Part shown: positions 13,373 through 26,600 of the stretch, piece by piece
How positions within the stretch are numbered: the first letter of the stretch is position 1
How the letters are laid out: each line of letters opens with the position of its first letter
Assembly (NCBI RefSeq): GCF_003473485.1
Contig: NC_053044.1
Coordinates: 32,802,091-32,866,090 of the forward strand
Reading direction: 5' to 3'
Length of the DNA stretch: 64,000 nucleotides
From: Medicago truncatula
Lineage: Eukaryota; Streptophyta; Magnoliopsida; Fabales; Fabaceae
Notes under the pieces: generated by a model
The model's database searches: none
The model's input: the letters and a program-made list of their open reading frames with translations, nothing else
What the model was told of the DNA's origin: nothing
Program-made: the position numbers and the translations under genes

Positions 13373-14608
13373 TTTTTTTAACAAGCCAAAATGGAATTAT
13401 ATACGAAATATGGTAGTCCCAAACGCACAAGATGTGCCTTAGAGACTACCTCAGAAACCAAGAGTTACAACGGTTACAAACAAAACACAACAGAAAACAT
13501 TACCCAATACCCAAACAAACAAGAGGGCTTGACCACCACTGCTGAGTCCCAAAAACAAAGGTAGCTTTTTTAGCTTTCAACCAACCTAGAGACAGCAGCT
13601 TAATCTTAGCTAGTAAACAAGAGATGGGGGGTAACAACATGATTAAACATACGGTTGTTACGCTCATTCCACACAACCCAGACACATAGAAGTCATATTA
13701 GTTGCATAAAAGAACGTCTAGCAGCACCACCACCTGTCAAATGAGTGAACTGTAAAAAATGATCTGATATATTATTTGTGTCCACCCCACAGCAACCAAT
13801 CCAAGCTCGCACCAAATGTCACAGAGAACCAAAAGTATCACACAATAAAAATAGATGTCGTGCCGATTCAGGATGACCACAACCAGCAACACACGAGGAC
13901 ATGTCAGGCGACAGCACCCGTCTAGCAATCAAGTTTGTCCTTGTTGGTAAACGATCACGGAGGAGCCGCCACGTAAAAACGGAAACCTTCAAGGGAACCT
14001 GTTTGTGCCACACCAAATCCAGAGCATAGTCGGCGACCTGAGGCACCTGAGAAATTAACAAACTATATGCACCTCGAACTGTGTATCCACTAGATGGGTC
14101 CGGAAGCCACACCCAACTATCTGAAACATTAGGATTCAATGAAACATCAAGAAGTAACGCCCTACACTCATCTAGCAACTCCTCCTCCCACTGCCATAAC
14201 CTACGTCTCCACCTCCACACCTCCCCCCACCGCTCCGAATCGACAGAGAGCAAGTCGGCCACGGACATAGACTTATTCTCTGTTAACTCAAACAACCGCC
14301 TAAACCGCACACAAAGAGGAGCCTCCCCTATCCACCTATCAGACCAAAACGAAGTGTCAACCCCATCACCAACTCTCCTCAACACCTGATTCTCAAACCA
14401 CCCGCTACCACCATCACCTACCCTGTCCCTAATTCGCCTCACCTCCGACCACCAGCAAGAAACTCTCCGGCCCCCAACCTCCAACCTGCCACCTAATTCG
14501 GCATACCTGGCGACTAAAACCCTATACCACAAACCACCTTTGTCCACCAACATCCGCCAACACCATTTTCCTAACAATGCTAAATTAAACTCCTTCAATT
14601 TCCGCACC
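13373..14608 (-). mobile_element. 5'-truncated LINE insertion with target duplication
   Basis: The insert is flanked by the 12-base repeat CTTGTTGATTTT (13361-13372 and 14609-14620). A poly(T) run at its left end is the poly(A) tail of a minus-strand element. The open part (14607-13819) encodes the end of a reverse transcriptase and a zinc-binding domain, with SDSWVWLPDPSSGYTVRGAY, VPLKVSVFTWRLLRDRLPTR and a C-x4-C-x5-H type cluster near its end. A TGA then interrupts the frame, and recognisable sequence (CVWVVWNERNN) continues to about 13500 across a further stop and a frameshift. It is therefore a dead copy. The AGs and GTs around it do not suggest a host gene. Confidence 0.85.
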
Positions 14609-15959
14609 CTTGTTGATTTTAATCTTAGGTGTTTATTGCATTGCCGAATTTGATTTGGAACTCTTTTGTGGGTTGAGATTTCGATTTGGAACTACTCGTT
14701 GATTTTAATTTTAATCCTGAAAAAGTTTGTAGTTCGCAGATTTTGATTTCAGACTACTCGTCGATTTTAATCTATGTTGTGATTTAGGTTGCGTTTGCAG
14801 ATTTCGTTCGAAAACTCATGTTCAAATTTTTATTCTAGTTTTGTTATTCATTTTCCATATTTTTGAGGTTTATTTTTTGGAATTTTTATTTTTAATTAAC
14901 TTTATCATCGTCTCAGATAACTAACAGTTATCAGACTCATCAAGACGAACAAAACTTTGAGATTGTCCACCATTTTGAGCATGATAACTTTACCCTCATG
15001 ACCTTAGATCCATTATTGCTATGAGGGCAAAAATACCATTGTCATTGGGGTGATGAACAATCTTAATTTTTTGTTCGGGTTGATGAGTCCAGTTGTGGTA
15101 AGCCATCAGTGTCGATGATAAAAACTAATTACAAATAAAAATTCAAAATGAGCGTATTTTTATTTGTTTGAATTGGAAATATTTGCATCCAACCCGTTCC
15201 CCTCTCTCTCATCTTCTTATTTATTTCTCATTTTCTTCTAAATCTATTTATTTTCCTCCTTACATGGGTTTGTGTTCGGGTTCCGTCATTAGACTGTCTT
15301 TACTTTGTTTTTTTTTCGCTCTTCAATTCTAGTATTATTTTCTTTTTAGATTTTTTTGGCTCTAAAGATTAGCGACTTATTGATAAGTGTTTTTTTTTTT
15401 TTGACAATTATTGAGAAGTGATTAAGGTTTCTATATTAAAAAATCACCAATATATTAGCGTCATCTTTATCATATCGTAATATTTTCACATATTTTTGTT
15501 CAACTAGTGATATTTTGTTACCAATGTTAGTAAATTAGTGAAATTGAGTTTTTATTTTTTATGTATTTTGAAATAATAATAACAATAAGAGTAATTATGT
15601 TATACTAATTTAAATTTAATACTACAAAAATTAGGCATGAGATACATATTTATTAATTAATATAAAAAATACAAACATTTATCAAGGATACATAAAACAA
15701 CACGAAGCAAATTAATGTCATCTTTGTCATTTTGTAAAAATTTTACATATTTGTTGTCTATCACTTTATAACATTTAGTAACGTAACTTTACCCTCATTG
15801 TGACCGTGATCCATTATTGCTTGAGGGCAAAAATACCATAATCACGGTGGTGGGCAATCTGGAGATTTTGTTCGTCTTGATGAGTCCACCAATGGTGCAT
15901 TCAGTTGATAATAAAAACTAATTACAAATTAAATTCCAAAAATGTACGTATTTTTATTT

Positions 15960-16305
15960 CTAGACGAAGTGGTGAAGGATGCATATGATCTTTTTGCACC
16001 CGTGGTGCATGTGCAAGTTGCACTGGTGCACCAATTCCACTTCTTGCACTTTTGCGCTTGTTCAAACCATTGTTGCACAGGCTGCTAGGATCCGTCGACG
16101 GCTCAGCCTTTGGTCATGACTATTGCGCAAGGTATTGGTCACGCACTTTCTCCACCCATCGCAAATGCTCTTCCTCCAGTTTAACCGCCTCCGGCAATTC
16201 CTATTGTACTTCCACCTCCGCAGCAGCCCAGACCTCATCCTCAGTCGAAGTTTGTTGATCCTTATCCTCAGCCGGAGCTCGTCGGTCCTTTGCAGATTTG
16301 AAGAT
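15960..16305 (+). pseudogene. GC-richer, proline-rich coding-like fragment
   Basis: This island differs in composition from the AT-rich repeats around it. One plus-strand frame gives HALSPPIANALPP followed, after a stop, by a run rich in Pro and Gln (PPPPQQPRPHPQ). Two overlapping frames are also open for 60-70 codons. It looks like a captured or relic coding piece, perhaps a retroelement gag-like region. I do not recognise the source. Confidence 0.35.
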
Positions 16306-16621
16306 TAGTGACTTATTGATTAGCGATTAAAATTTATCAACGATACATAAAAACATCGAACACATTAGCATCATCTTTATCATTTTGTAATACTTTGGCT
16401 TATTTTTATTCTACCACTTTGTAATATTTTGCAACAACTATTTCAATGTTAGTAAATTAGTTTTTTTTTTAAGATGTTAGTAAATTAGTTAAATGGAGTT
16501 TTTTTTTTATATATTTTTAAATAATAGTAAGAGTAATTATAATTTAAAATAAAAATCATGCATGAATACATGTTTATTTATTATAAATTTATATAAAAAA
16601 TACAAACATTTGTCAATGACA

Positions 16622-17932
16622 TATCCTTTTGGTATTCCTCTTGAACCACCTTGGGGACATTTGCGAGTATGATTTTGTCGGTTAATATTCATGACATATC
16701 CTTGTGTACTCGTGACTTGATAATAGATGGTAATTGGAACTTTAACCCGTTGTATACTATCCTTCCCAACAATATTCAAAACCATGTGAAATCCATGCCC
16801 CCCACTTGCATAATGATGTTCCAGATCGCATCACTTGGGCCGAACATCTGGATGGTATTTATACAGCTAGGTCGGGATACTCATAGCTGCTAACTACTCA
16901 TTCTGAAGACCACCATGATGAAGACGTTTATTGGAATTGGATTTGGAAAATGAATGCTCCGGAGAAGATCAAGTTGTTCTTTTGGACCACTAGTCATGAT
17001 TCGCTCCCCACTAAAGTGCTTTTGCACCGTCGCGGTATGGTTTTGTCTCCTATGTGTTATAGATGTAATGATCATGTGGAAGATGTTTTAGACTGCCTCA
17101 GGGATTTCCCTCTTTCTGCTTGTATTTGGAGATCCTTGGGAACAATGGTATTGCGTTCTTCCATGAGTTAAACACTCACTCGTGGCTCAAAAAAAGGTCT
17201 ACGTCTCTCGGATCCTTTGATTTTTGTGGCAGGCGTCTGGTGTATTTGGAAAGCATGGAATGCAATGTGTCTTGGTAATGAACAGGTTATGCTACCATCA
17301 ACTGCCAAACAATGTTGGAAGCTATCTTAGTTCTCTTTCAACGTCTTTGGGTGGAGGTCTTGTCTCTCACTCGCAACAACGCTGGACTTCTTGGCACCCC
17401 TCCCGTATGCATGCTACAATTCTTAATGTTGATGGGAGCAGTTTCGGCAACCCTGGCCGTTCTGGCTTTGGTGGTGTTGTTCGTACTTCGGACATGACTT
17501 GGCTTTGTGGTGGATTCTCATGTTTTTTTGGCATTTAGAATAACTTGCATGTGGAACTGCTTGCGATCATGCACGGTTTGAAGTTGATTTGGGAAAGAGG
17601 GCACTGAAATGTGATTTGTTATTCTGATTCCCTCCATGCTATAAACTTAATTCAAGCTCCCCTTAATGCTTGACATGTTTATGCCACTATCATCAGAAAT
17701 ATTAAGGATCTCCTTAATCTCTCTTGGAATGTGCAGTTGACTCACACCCTTCAAGAGGCTAACGAGTGTGCGGATTTTCTAGCTAAACATGGTGTCATTC
17801 ACGATTCTTCTTGGTGCAGCTTGGAGAACCCCATCCCGAGATTTGAAGATTTACTTCTAGATGATGCTTCTAGAGTTCAATTCTTAATATTGTAGCCTAA
17901 TTTCTTTTTCTTTTTCTCCTTCTACCAAAAAT
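16622..17932 (+). mobile_element. LINE relic with zinc-binding and RNase H domains
   Basis: Flanking 17-base repeats AACATTTGTCAATGA(C/T)A lie at 16605-16621 and 17933-17949. A plus-strand frame near 16940-17140 encodes a reverse-transcriptase zinc-binding domain (PEKIKLFFWTTSHDSLPTK, then C-x2-C and a downstream C). From about 17430 follows a plant-type RNase H domain: VDGSSFGNPGRSGFGGVV with the first catalytic Asp, then VELLAI with Glu, YSDSLHAI with Asp, and NECADFLAKHG. At least two in-frame stops and frame changes show that it is inactive. The 3' end lacks a clear poly(A) tail. An unoccupied relative of the target occurs near 15665. Confidence 0.8.
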
Positions 17933-18297
17933 AACATTTGTCAATGATACATAAAGAAACACGAGACAAATAAATTTCATCTTTGTTATTTTATAACATT
18001 CACTTTATAATATTTTGTAACAATTATTCTAATGTTTTTTTTAAGGAACAATTATTCTAATGTTAGTAATTAGTTTTTTTTTTATTTTTTTTACAAGTAA
18101 TTTTAGTATTTAGTTAAATTCATTTTTTTAATGTATCTTCTAAATAATAATAAGAGTAATTATAATATATTATTTACAATTTAATATAAAAATTGTACAC
18201 ATGATACATATTTTCGACATATTGAGCCGGTCGTACCCTTATGATACATATCTATTATTTTTATTTTTTTTAAAAAAAAGGTATATTATTTATAAAT

Positions 18298-18581
18298 TGG
18301 TTAATAGGTCTTTACCTCCTGTAATATAGGTCATTTTCGGTTTTCTCCCCTGTAAAAATTTTATTTTGATTTACCCTGTAAAACATTTTTGTTTTGATTT
18401 ACCCCCCTAATAGGCCAAACAAAAACGAAAATTTCTTGAAAAAAAAATTGATTTTTGTTTGACCTATTAGAGGGATAAATCAAAACAAAAATATTTTACA
18501 GGGGGTTGAATCAAAATAAAAATTTTACAGGAGGGAAAACAAAAAATGACCTATTTTACAGGGGTAAAGACATATTAACCC
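18298..18581. mobile_element. Mutator-type MITE with 9-bp target duplication
   Basis: A 284-bp inverted-repeat element. Long ends read (T/G)GGTTAATA(G/T)GTCTTTACC and are complementary over most of the length (ACAGGGG, TTTTGATTTA). It is flanked by TTTATAAAT at 18289-18297 and 18582-18590. Related repeat copies near 12955 and 16580 carry TTTATAAAT once, as an empty site should. The 9-bp duplication suggests the Mutator superfamily. There is no coding capacity. Confidence 0.8.
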
Positions 18582-18599
18582 TTTATAAATTTATATAAA

Positions 18600-19130
18600 G
18601 AATACAAATATTTTTCAAAGATATATCCCTCAAAAAGAAAAAATTCAATCGTATATATAACACACGAGATTCATTAACATCATCTTTATCATTAATGAGA
18701 TCTTTATTTTATTTATTTTTGACAAAAATGAAATCTTTATTATTTGTCATTACTTACTTGTAAGAGGGTGGCTCATTCATAGTTATGGGTATTTCAAGCA
18801 TCGACAGTTTGTTATTTTGCTTTGAATTAACTTTTTTTTTTTGACAAAACTTTGAATTAACTGAATCCGTAGTTATATGCATGAGAAAATAAATTTATTG
18901 TAGATTGATATTTATTGAAATAATTTGAAGGTTAATTTATTGTAGACCTATTGTGAAATTTGGGGAAAGATTTGTTTTTTGGTTGATGTTTAGTTGATTT
19001 AGGTGTAGAAATTTGAAGGTTAATTTTGGGGTGCGAGGTTGGTGTGATATCGGTCCTGATAATAGCAAAGAAGTAAACTTTGAGAACAGGCAAACAAGTC
19101 ATGGCGTTTTAAAAAAGTACAACGTGGCCG
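18600..19130. other. AT-rich spacer
   Basis: The left part continues the repeat mosaic (CATTAACATCATCTTTATCAT). The rest shows no gene or clear repeat border. Confidence 0.5.
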
Positions 19131-19520
19131 TATCAATGAGAGAGTGTTTAAACTGTTCCTAGCATTGCTCAATGAGAGAGTGTTTCCAAAAATGTCGCGT
19201 CCACATTACATTTCAACCTGCCAGGATAGCCTTGGCTGCACGTCATTCTCTGCTAAATAGCCTGATATAGGCCGCGCAACTGCAGCTGCTGCTGCTGCAC
19301 CCTGCTGTTTCTTGCTGTTCGCCGCCTGCCAGTTGAAAAGTAGGTATTTTGCTCGCTCAAAAACTGCTTGGCTGGTCTCAGTTGTGTTCTGCCAAACACG
19401 CAAATTACGTCTTTTCCAAATGCTCCACAGCGTCGATGCAATCAACTGGGATTCGTTCTGTGACAAATCACGTAAAAGTGCAAATATGACTTCAGCCTTG
19501 TTAATAAGCATTGCTCAAAT
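19130..19520 (-). pseudogene. LINE fragment (linker before RNase H)
   Basis: A minus-strand frame at 19511-19206 reads LIASTLWSIWKRRNLRVWQN, then a Gln/Ala-rich stretch. This is typical of the region between the zinc-binding and RNase H domains of plant LINEs. The zinc-binding part and RNase H are not seen. The words TCAATGAGAGAGTGTTT occur twice just left of it (about 19134 and 19170). Confidence 0.6.
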
Positions 19521-19738
19521 AATATTATTAGGGATATATTCTTCAATTTATAGGAGACGGATGGAACAAAAGAATTCGCATCTTAGGATCTCGCTCCAAG
19601 CCACACACGCACTACCGAATACTCGGGGAAGATGCAAGTGACATCTTCGCCAAAATCAGAGCCAAACGGATGAGGATTATGAGATACTACCAAGATGGCA
19701 CCTTTTGCACAAAGTCTATAAATGATAAATACCTCACC

Positions 19739-19781
<43 letters not shown>

Positions 19782-19782
19782 T
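19739..19782. repeat. (CA)n(TA)n microsatellite
   Basis: About ten CA units run directly into about twelve TA units. This compound dinucleotide repeat is likely to vary in length between individuals. Confidence 0.9.
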
Positions 19783-20643
19783 ATTGAAAATCTTCAAAAT
19801 AATGCAGCCAATACCTTCTAAGACCACTCTTAATATCTCTCCCATAGCAGCAATGTTAGAAGAATTGATGAATTCTTTATTACCTTGATCATTACCCTCC
19901 TCTCCTGAAACTGTGAATTATGCGCACAGACTTGCCTAATACACCAAGGGAGAATTCCAACCCAAGCCTATTGATACAATAATTAAAATAGACAAATACC
20001 AATGATTCAAATAGACAAATACCAATGATTCAAGTCGAAATCCATGTTATTTGCCTTAAATTTCATCCAACTCAATGAAAGCCTATTCACCGATTCGGTA
20101 ATATTTTCCAGATACACTTCCTTGTTAAAAAGCTTATCATTCCTCGCCTTTCAATACTCCACATGCATGCGAACCAAAGACTCAAATTCATCCATAAATG
20201 TGAATTAAAGTGACTTGCAATATCCTTTTCAGTGTAAATGAAGCGTCGTTTCCTTTCCTTGCCCTCATTTTCCATTTTAGTTGAAGCCTAGAGTCACATA
20301 TCTTTAAACGCTTGCATATATAAAGATAGCATAAAACTAATAACACACTAGTACACTACTACATACTTCTATCCTGCAATTTGTGGTTAATCCACATTTC
20401 CACTCCACTCAACAATTGTACTTGAGAGATTGATTACTCATCAGTTAAAAAATACATTTATCATTTGTTATAAGAGCCAAATCTTGAGGATGCTCTCAAA
20501 AAAGGAAAAATACATTGGAAAAATTACTGTACATTTGTATTATTTGTATGCACAAATGCTGTTGTACCTTTACACATTGGAAAGATTGAAATCTTCCTTT
20601 TCTTATTGTCTATTGTACAATTCAATTACAAGACACCAAAAAA
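19783..20643. other. Spacer and likely 3' UTR of copy 3
   Basis: A 23-base unit (AAATAGACAAATACCAATGA plus three bases) is duplicated in tandem at about 19987-20035. From about 20430 the sequence matches the 3' flank of copies 2 and 4, so it is probably transcribed 3' UTR. No other gene is seen. Confidence 0.55.
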
Positions 20644-23600
20644 TCAATCACTTTCTTCACTTCCTTCAGTGCTTGATGCTTCCTCAGTTCCACTTTCCAT
20701 TCCATCATGTTGATCTATGAAGTCAGACATCTGATTAATAGCTTCCTCACTTCCCAGGCGGTTAGGTTCAGATAAAATCTATAAGAAAATATGTTAATTC
20801 AATCAAATAAATCCCTATTTCACAAAGTAAACAAAATTGTTTCTACTTACTTCTTTTACAACCGAAATAATCTCGGGAAGATTCTCATTATCAGTTCCAA
20901 ATAGGTGTTCATCCGATCTGATCAACGCATGCAGTATACAACTTTTGCTTAGCCAATACATGTACCAAATTATATATAATAATAATAATTTGAAAGTGGT
21001 ATTAAGGAGAGAATTAAGAACAATTTAACACCTTTGTATCAATTTAGCAAGCAGTCCATGTGCATATCTAGCTTCGTCGAAATCTTGCTTCAATGGCAAG
21101 AAACTTAACCATTTTTGAACCGCCTGCTTAAAAGCATTATGATTGAGGATCAACAGTTGCAGAAGTATAAATTACTATTGTAACTCTCATGGTCATTCAT
21201 TCTATCCACCGTGCTTAGGTTTCAGGCTTTGCTACAAAATTAGTCCCACAGACGAAGGTTAAGAGAATCTATTTTGGGAGATTATTACCTTAGGGCCGAC
21301 ATTGTCACGATGAAATTCGTAGATTTTTCCAAGAGCTGCTACTGCGGTATCGCATAATGTTGTAACATCCCTAACTGGAAGTTTTTTACTCATGACATTA
21401 CGTAGTCTTATGATACCCTCTGCACTAAACCAATTACTTGTCATATTCCAAAAAAATCAATATATTATATACACAAAAATAAACATTCGTAGTTTCAGTT
21501 AAGAGCTTAAATAACCTTTTAGAAAAAAAGTTAAGAGCATAAAGAAATTACCAGTAGCAGAGGCTTTAAATTGATCTCCTCCAAACATAGCACAGATACC
21601 AATCGCCCTTGTAGCATGCTGTAATAATCATTACCCAAAAAGTAATGTTCACATTTCTTATATAACAAGTAAAGAAAAAAAAATTATCGGCACATATTTA
21701 AAAATACCAGTTTGGAACTAGGATAGTTTCTCCTTAAAGCAAAACAGGAAGCTAAAAAATATCTGTCAAGATACCTGTTCAAATAACACACAGAAACAAG
21801 ATATATTAATTGAGGTATTTGTTATTTTGCTACATCTAAAATTATTGCTACAAGATGTATCCAATAATTTTTTATGTTCGGAAGAAAACAAATATTACTA
21901 CAAGTCTACAACTAAACGATAAAAGAAACTAGATTTACAGTGGTAATTTGTCTGGGAATAGTGGGATGATAACGTTAAAAATGGAAATTCCAAAAGCTAT
22001 CAATCTATCTGGATTTTCATGAGCCTGCAAAAGATAACATGAAAGGAATAATAAAATTTATGAGAAAAATAGCTGCAGGAGCACAATTTTTACTTAAGAA
22101 AGATTAAGTAGAAGAGATAAAGCTATTCATCATAACATCCTATCCATTTTGAATATGAACATTTTCTAGTTTCTTAGTAGTTGACATCGTAACGAAGAGT
22201 GTCTGTGGATTGGATTGAATCGATTTTGCATAGAATTGGCTTGGATTGATTTTTCAATTTTTCAAAAGAATAATAAAAAAAAGAATATAAAGTATACAAA
22301 TAAATCTATCATATCAAACATCACATCATATATAACTCAAATATAAATGGTAAGTTGAAAATAATCTTTTATTCTTGCAGGAAATTGAAATTATAAATGC
22401 AGGTTTTCTAGCATGATGATTATGACAAGCTTATTTAGAAAACATCAAGATGAGAAGATATAGCAAAGGAGAACATACCAAAAACACGACAGCATTCGTC
22501 ATGAGGTCATCAACATGTTGCACGAATCGGTCTTTAAATGTGTCAAGTGTTGTTTCTATTAAGTGAGCTACCCCCTGTCAGATGAGTAAAAAAGCTGGTT
22601 ATCATTCATACTCCGGTGCATATATAGCTGCAACAGTCAACAAATTACAAGGCAAGACACAACAAACAATCTGAACATAGCTAAATGAAAGAACATAACT
22701 AGCAAAATAATTTAAAGAAACAACCTGAAGTGTATCTTCTGTTGGTAAAATTACAGGTCTACCTTCCAAAGTTCCCAATTCTTGTGTTTTCCTTACTTGA
22801 ATTTGGCTAATCTTTTGTATTGAAGCTTTTATCACATTAGCAATAACCTTGATCATTTGATCATTGAAAAATGAACTACAGATCTGCATGATGAACGCAT
22901 GTTACTTATATGGAAAAATACGATCTGAACATGTTACCAATATATATTTTGCAGAATTGTATTGTACCTGAATGCATCTGGCGAGTAACCTCAATAATGT
23001 TGTAAACAAAACACTATCTTTTTCCTGCATGTGTTTTGCAATATCAAGAAATAAGTCGATGCTTAAACTGGTAAATTAAAAAAGTAAAGACAATTACCCA
23101 GTACCTTCTTCGAGATTTCAATCAGAGCTCGCACAATCCAGAAAGTTATGCCTCTTTTTGCGTCATTAGTTTTGTCACATACTTTAAGTGAGATTACTAA
23201 GTTTGGAAGACCTAAAAACAGAAAGTAAGTTAATTTATCAAAAATGGCTTAAACAGAAATTTCAAGATTTTAAATTGAAATCATATAAATTAAATTTATA
23301 GTCACCTAAAATAGAAGCCTTGCGAAGTTGAGAATTAGAACAACCAAGCAAGCGCATAAACATTGTAGCGACCTAAACATTTAAATACATGTTTAATCAG
23401 TTGCAGGTTTGCATTTTAGCTAGAAACCTCTACATAAACCAGAAACATTAGATCTATCAAGCAAACCTCGCCAATGTGGGGGGAAAAGTTTATAGATGAC
23501 CGAACAGCACAATATGACAATGTATTACAAGCCTGAACTATCATAGTTTCAACCAAATTCTTCTGAACGTCATCCTTGATCTCATCGACCGTTAAGTCAC

Positions 23601-26600
23601 GACGGGGTTCAGAAGTTCCAAGCAACATTGGCATAATTTTAGCAATAAAGTTGTTAATACTCACTCTAGGGCATTGACAGATGTGATCCAGAGCCTGCAC
23701 AATGTTTATTCAATTAGGAATACAAACTTTCAACTATGAGTGAAATTGACTATCATTGATTTCAGATATACCTTTAGGATGATACATTTTGTTAAGTAAT
23801 CTGTATTGCTCAATTTTCCTTCAAGCGATATTAGAGATTCCATGACCTTCGAATGTGACATGATACATTAGCACAAAAAGAAATTAATTCACAATTATTT
23901 GGAAACCTTTAAGACATACGAATTTGTCACAAATTTACCAAAATTTGGAATGATATATACCAAGATCATAAGGTACATCATGATCATTCTTGAATGACCA
24001 CAAAATTATTTGTATGACCAATAAAATAATTAAATATTTTTCTACTTATCTCAATTTTAACTTCGGTTTCAATAATACATCATATATAATTTGAGTCAAC
24101 TCAAAGAATTAGGAGAAATACTAACCTGAACAGCTTCCTGCTCTTCGAAATTATCTGGCCCAATTTCCCTAACAAGATATATCATGAATTCTAGACATTT
24201 AGCACAGAGCACCAGTTTGGGTAAACTGCTCTTATCAAACACAAGGACTTTAAGTGCTTCCATCGTTGTATCGTAATAGTTTTGGCGAAAATTTCCCTGC
24301 ATGAAACAATTATACATCAAATCACATGAGGATAATTATTTACCATAATAAAAACCTACATCATTCCTAGATTTCAGATGTATAATGTATACCGGCATTA
24401 AAACTGCAAACGTTTTTAGGGTATCAATAGCTTCGGTCTGTAACTTCTGCTTTTCATGCTGAAAAACCAATTAGCTTATTGTAAGTACATTAAACATAAG
24501 AAACCATAGAAAAATAATGGTTGAGACTACAGAAATACGATATGTAAATATGCAGAAACAATCACACGGATTAATAACAGTATGCAATAATTGCATATAA
24601 AAGCATAATACATGTGCAAATGAGAAGTTAATATATACACGGAAAATTAGAGACAAAGTACCTTAAGAAGTACGAGTACTGATGCTACAATATGTTCCCC
24701 AAAAGGCGATATTTTGTCTAAGCCACAATTTTTTACCAAGGAGTGAATGGCGATAACAGCATTTGACTGAAGAAAGTAGTAAACAAAGGATATCATTTAT
24801 AAAACAACTTAACAAATAGTGCTTCAAAGTATACATTGAAATCAGCTTTTAAAAAAAGCAAGCAACTTTTTATAAACAGGTGTCAATCTGCAGCATTAAT
24901 ATGTCTGTACCTGTACACGGGCACAAGAGTTACATCTAATGATGGGAACTAGTTTCTCCAAAAACTTCTTGTGATATTGATCCTGAATTAGTAGTTCCTT
25001 ATGTTCACTCAAAACTGAAATTGTTGGCATAGTAGCCCAAAGTACTCGAGGGTCCAAATCATCCAGTGACTTAAGGGCCAGCATCGCAACTTGGTTAAAG
25101 TATAGCATCATGTCCTGTGGTAGCAAAAGGGAAGAGAGAATCGTATATGAATGAGATTGTTAGCATTACAAATAACATGATATGTATGAAATCAGCAAAT
25201 ATTATTGCAGGTTCGTAATGGTCAACTTCAGGCACAGGAATGTATGGTGCAAGCATCCATTAATAAATACCATTCTAATAACACAAATACAAGTAACCAA
25301 CAAACAGTTACAAGCCGAGTATCTGATAACTTACATAATCCATTAGATTTTAATTTGTTAAATATTATTGATTGATAAGTGAAAGTCCACAACTCGGTGG
25401 TGTCATTAAGATTTAGGTTTCTGTAAGAGAAACCAAAATACAAATGCACAACTTAATCTGCATAAAGTTACAAACAATGCAGTACGACTGCAGACCTAAT
25501 TAAATCCTTATCACGATTTACCCTAGCTCACACGATTTATCCTTAATCATTTTTTTTGTAATGCTTAGAAACACGCATTTGCTTCTGAAAACAATGTTCT
25601 ACAGAGTACACAGAAAAATTACTTGACATGGCATGATTTCTATAAGGTAATGCATCATCAAGAAAACACTTGAGCTTAAAAGCTTATTCAATATCATATA
25701 TCATATATATGCATACATACCTTCCCTTTGATGTTACTCTCTGCAATCCAACTAATGGCAAGCATTGCTGCACAACGGAACCACCAATAAACATGAGATA
25801 CATATTGCATTGTCATCATCTCAATTGCCGTGGGAACAAAAACATCTTCATGCCCATCTGTAGTGAGCGATTTGAACAAGAAGACCCCAAGGTAGAAAGC
25901 ATCTAACATCCCAGCAGTAATACAATTCTTATCATCAACATCATACCAAAGAGGATCATCAATAACACACGACAACATGTTCACAGCAACCGTAACTACC
26001 CTTCTCACTTCCTCATGAGAAAGATTTTTTATCAAACTTCCCATCTCCTTCAAGTTCGCTGAACCAACATCTTTGATCACACAAACCGCATAAAATTTAA
26101 GTTCTTCGCTCACATCTTCTACCTCTGTTACTCGAATCATGCACCAAAACACTTCACCAAGTTTCCCCTTAAAGATATTTCCATCATCCAGCTTAGCTAA
26201 ATCCCATAAACGTTTAATCCGATTCCCCAGAATCTCTTCTTCTCCATGTTGATTGATAATATTCAACAAAATCGGCAAGAGAATATCGTATACGTCTGTT
26301 CTCTGAAGATCCTTCGACAATAACATCAACGAAAGTGATGCAGTGAATGCCAATGCTTTCAATTCCTGATCCATCGAGTTAATCAAATTTGAGATGTTTG
26401 AGAATACGAGATCAAGGTTCCCTTGATTCAGCCAGAACTCTCTGTTTTGAACAACAAGCGCTGAAAATTCCGTTAACAACAAAAGCCCCTTCTTTTTGTT
26501 GGATCTCACGTCCCCAGAAATGCAATCGCAAACATACTGGAGAAGCTCCACCCAACTGCTGTAAGTAAACCGGTACAACCTGTCAGCGAATAAACCCATC

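Larger units (their letters stand above)
12295..18700. repeat. Mosaic of repeated AT-rich segments
   Basis: Several segments recur here with moderate divergence. Block 12300-12700 matches 15190-15560 (words such as CCCCTCTCTCTC, AATCTATTTATTTTCCTCC and TTTTCGCTCTTC). Block 12700-13000 recurs at 15590-15780, 16340-16620 and 17935-18700 (CATCTTTATCAT, TATAAATTTATATAAA, TTGTTGTCTATCAC). Block 14980-15150 matches 15780-15940 (ACTTTACCCTCAT, TTGAGGGCAAAAATACCAT). The array has been broken by two LINE insertions and one MITE. I cannot assign the unit to a known family. Confidence 0.65.

Noticed and set aside
14081..14389. 102-codon plus-strand frame
   Set aside because: A shadow of the minus-strand LINE zinc-binding region.
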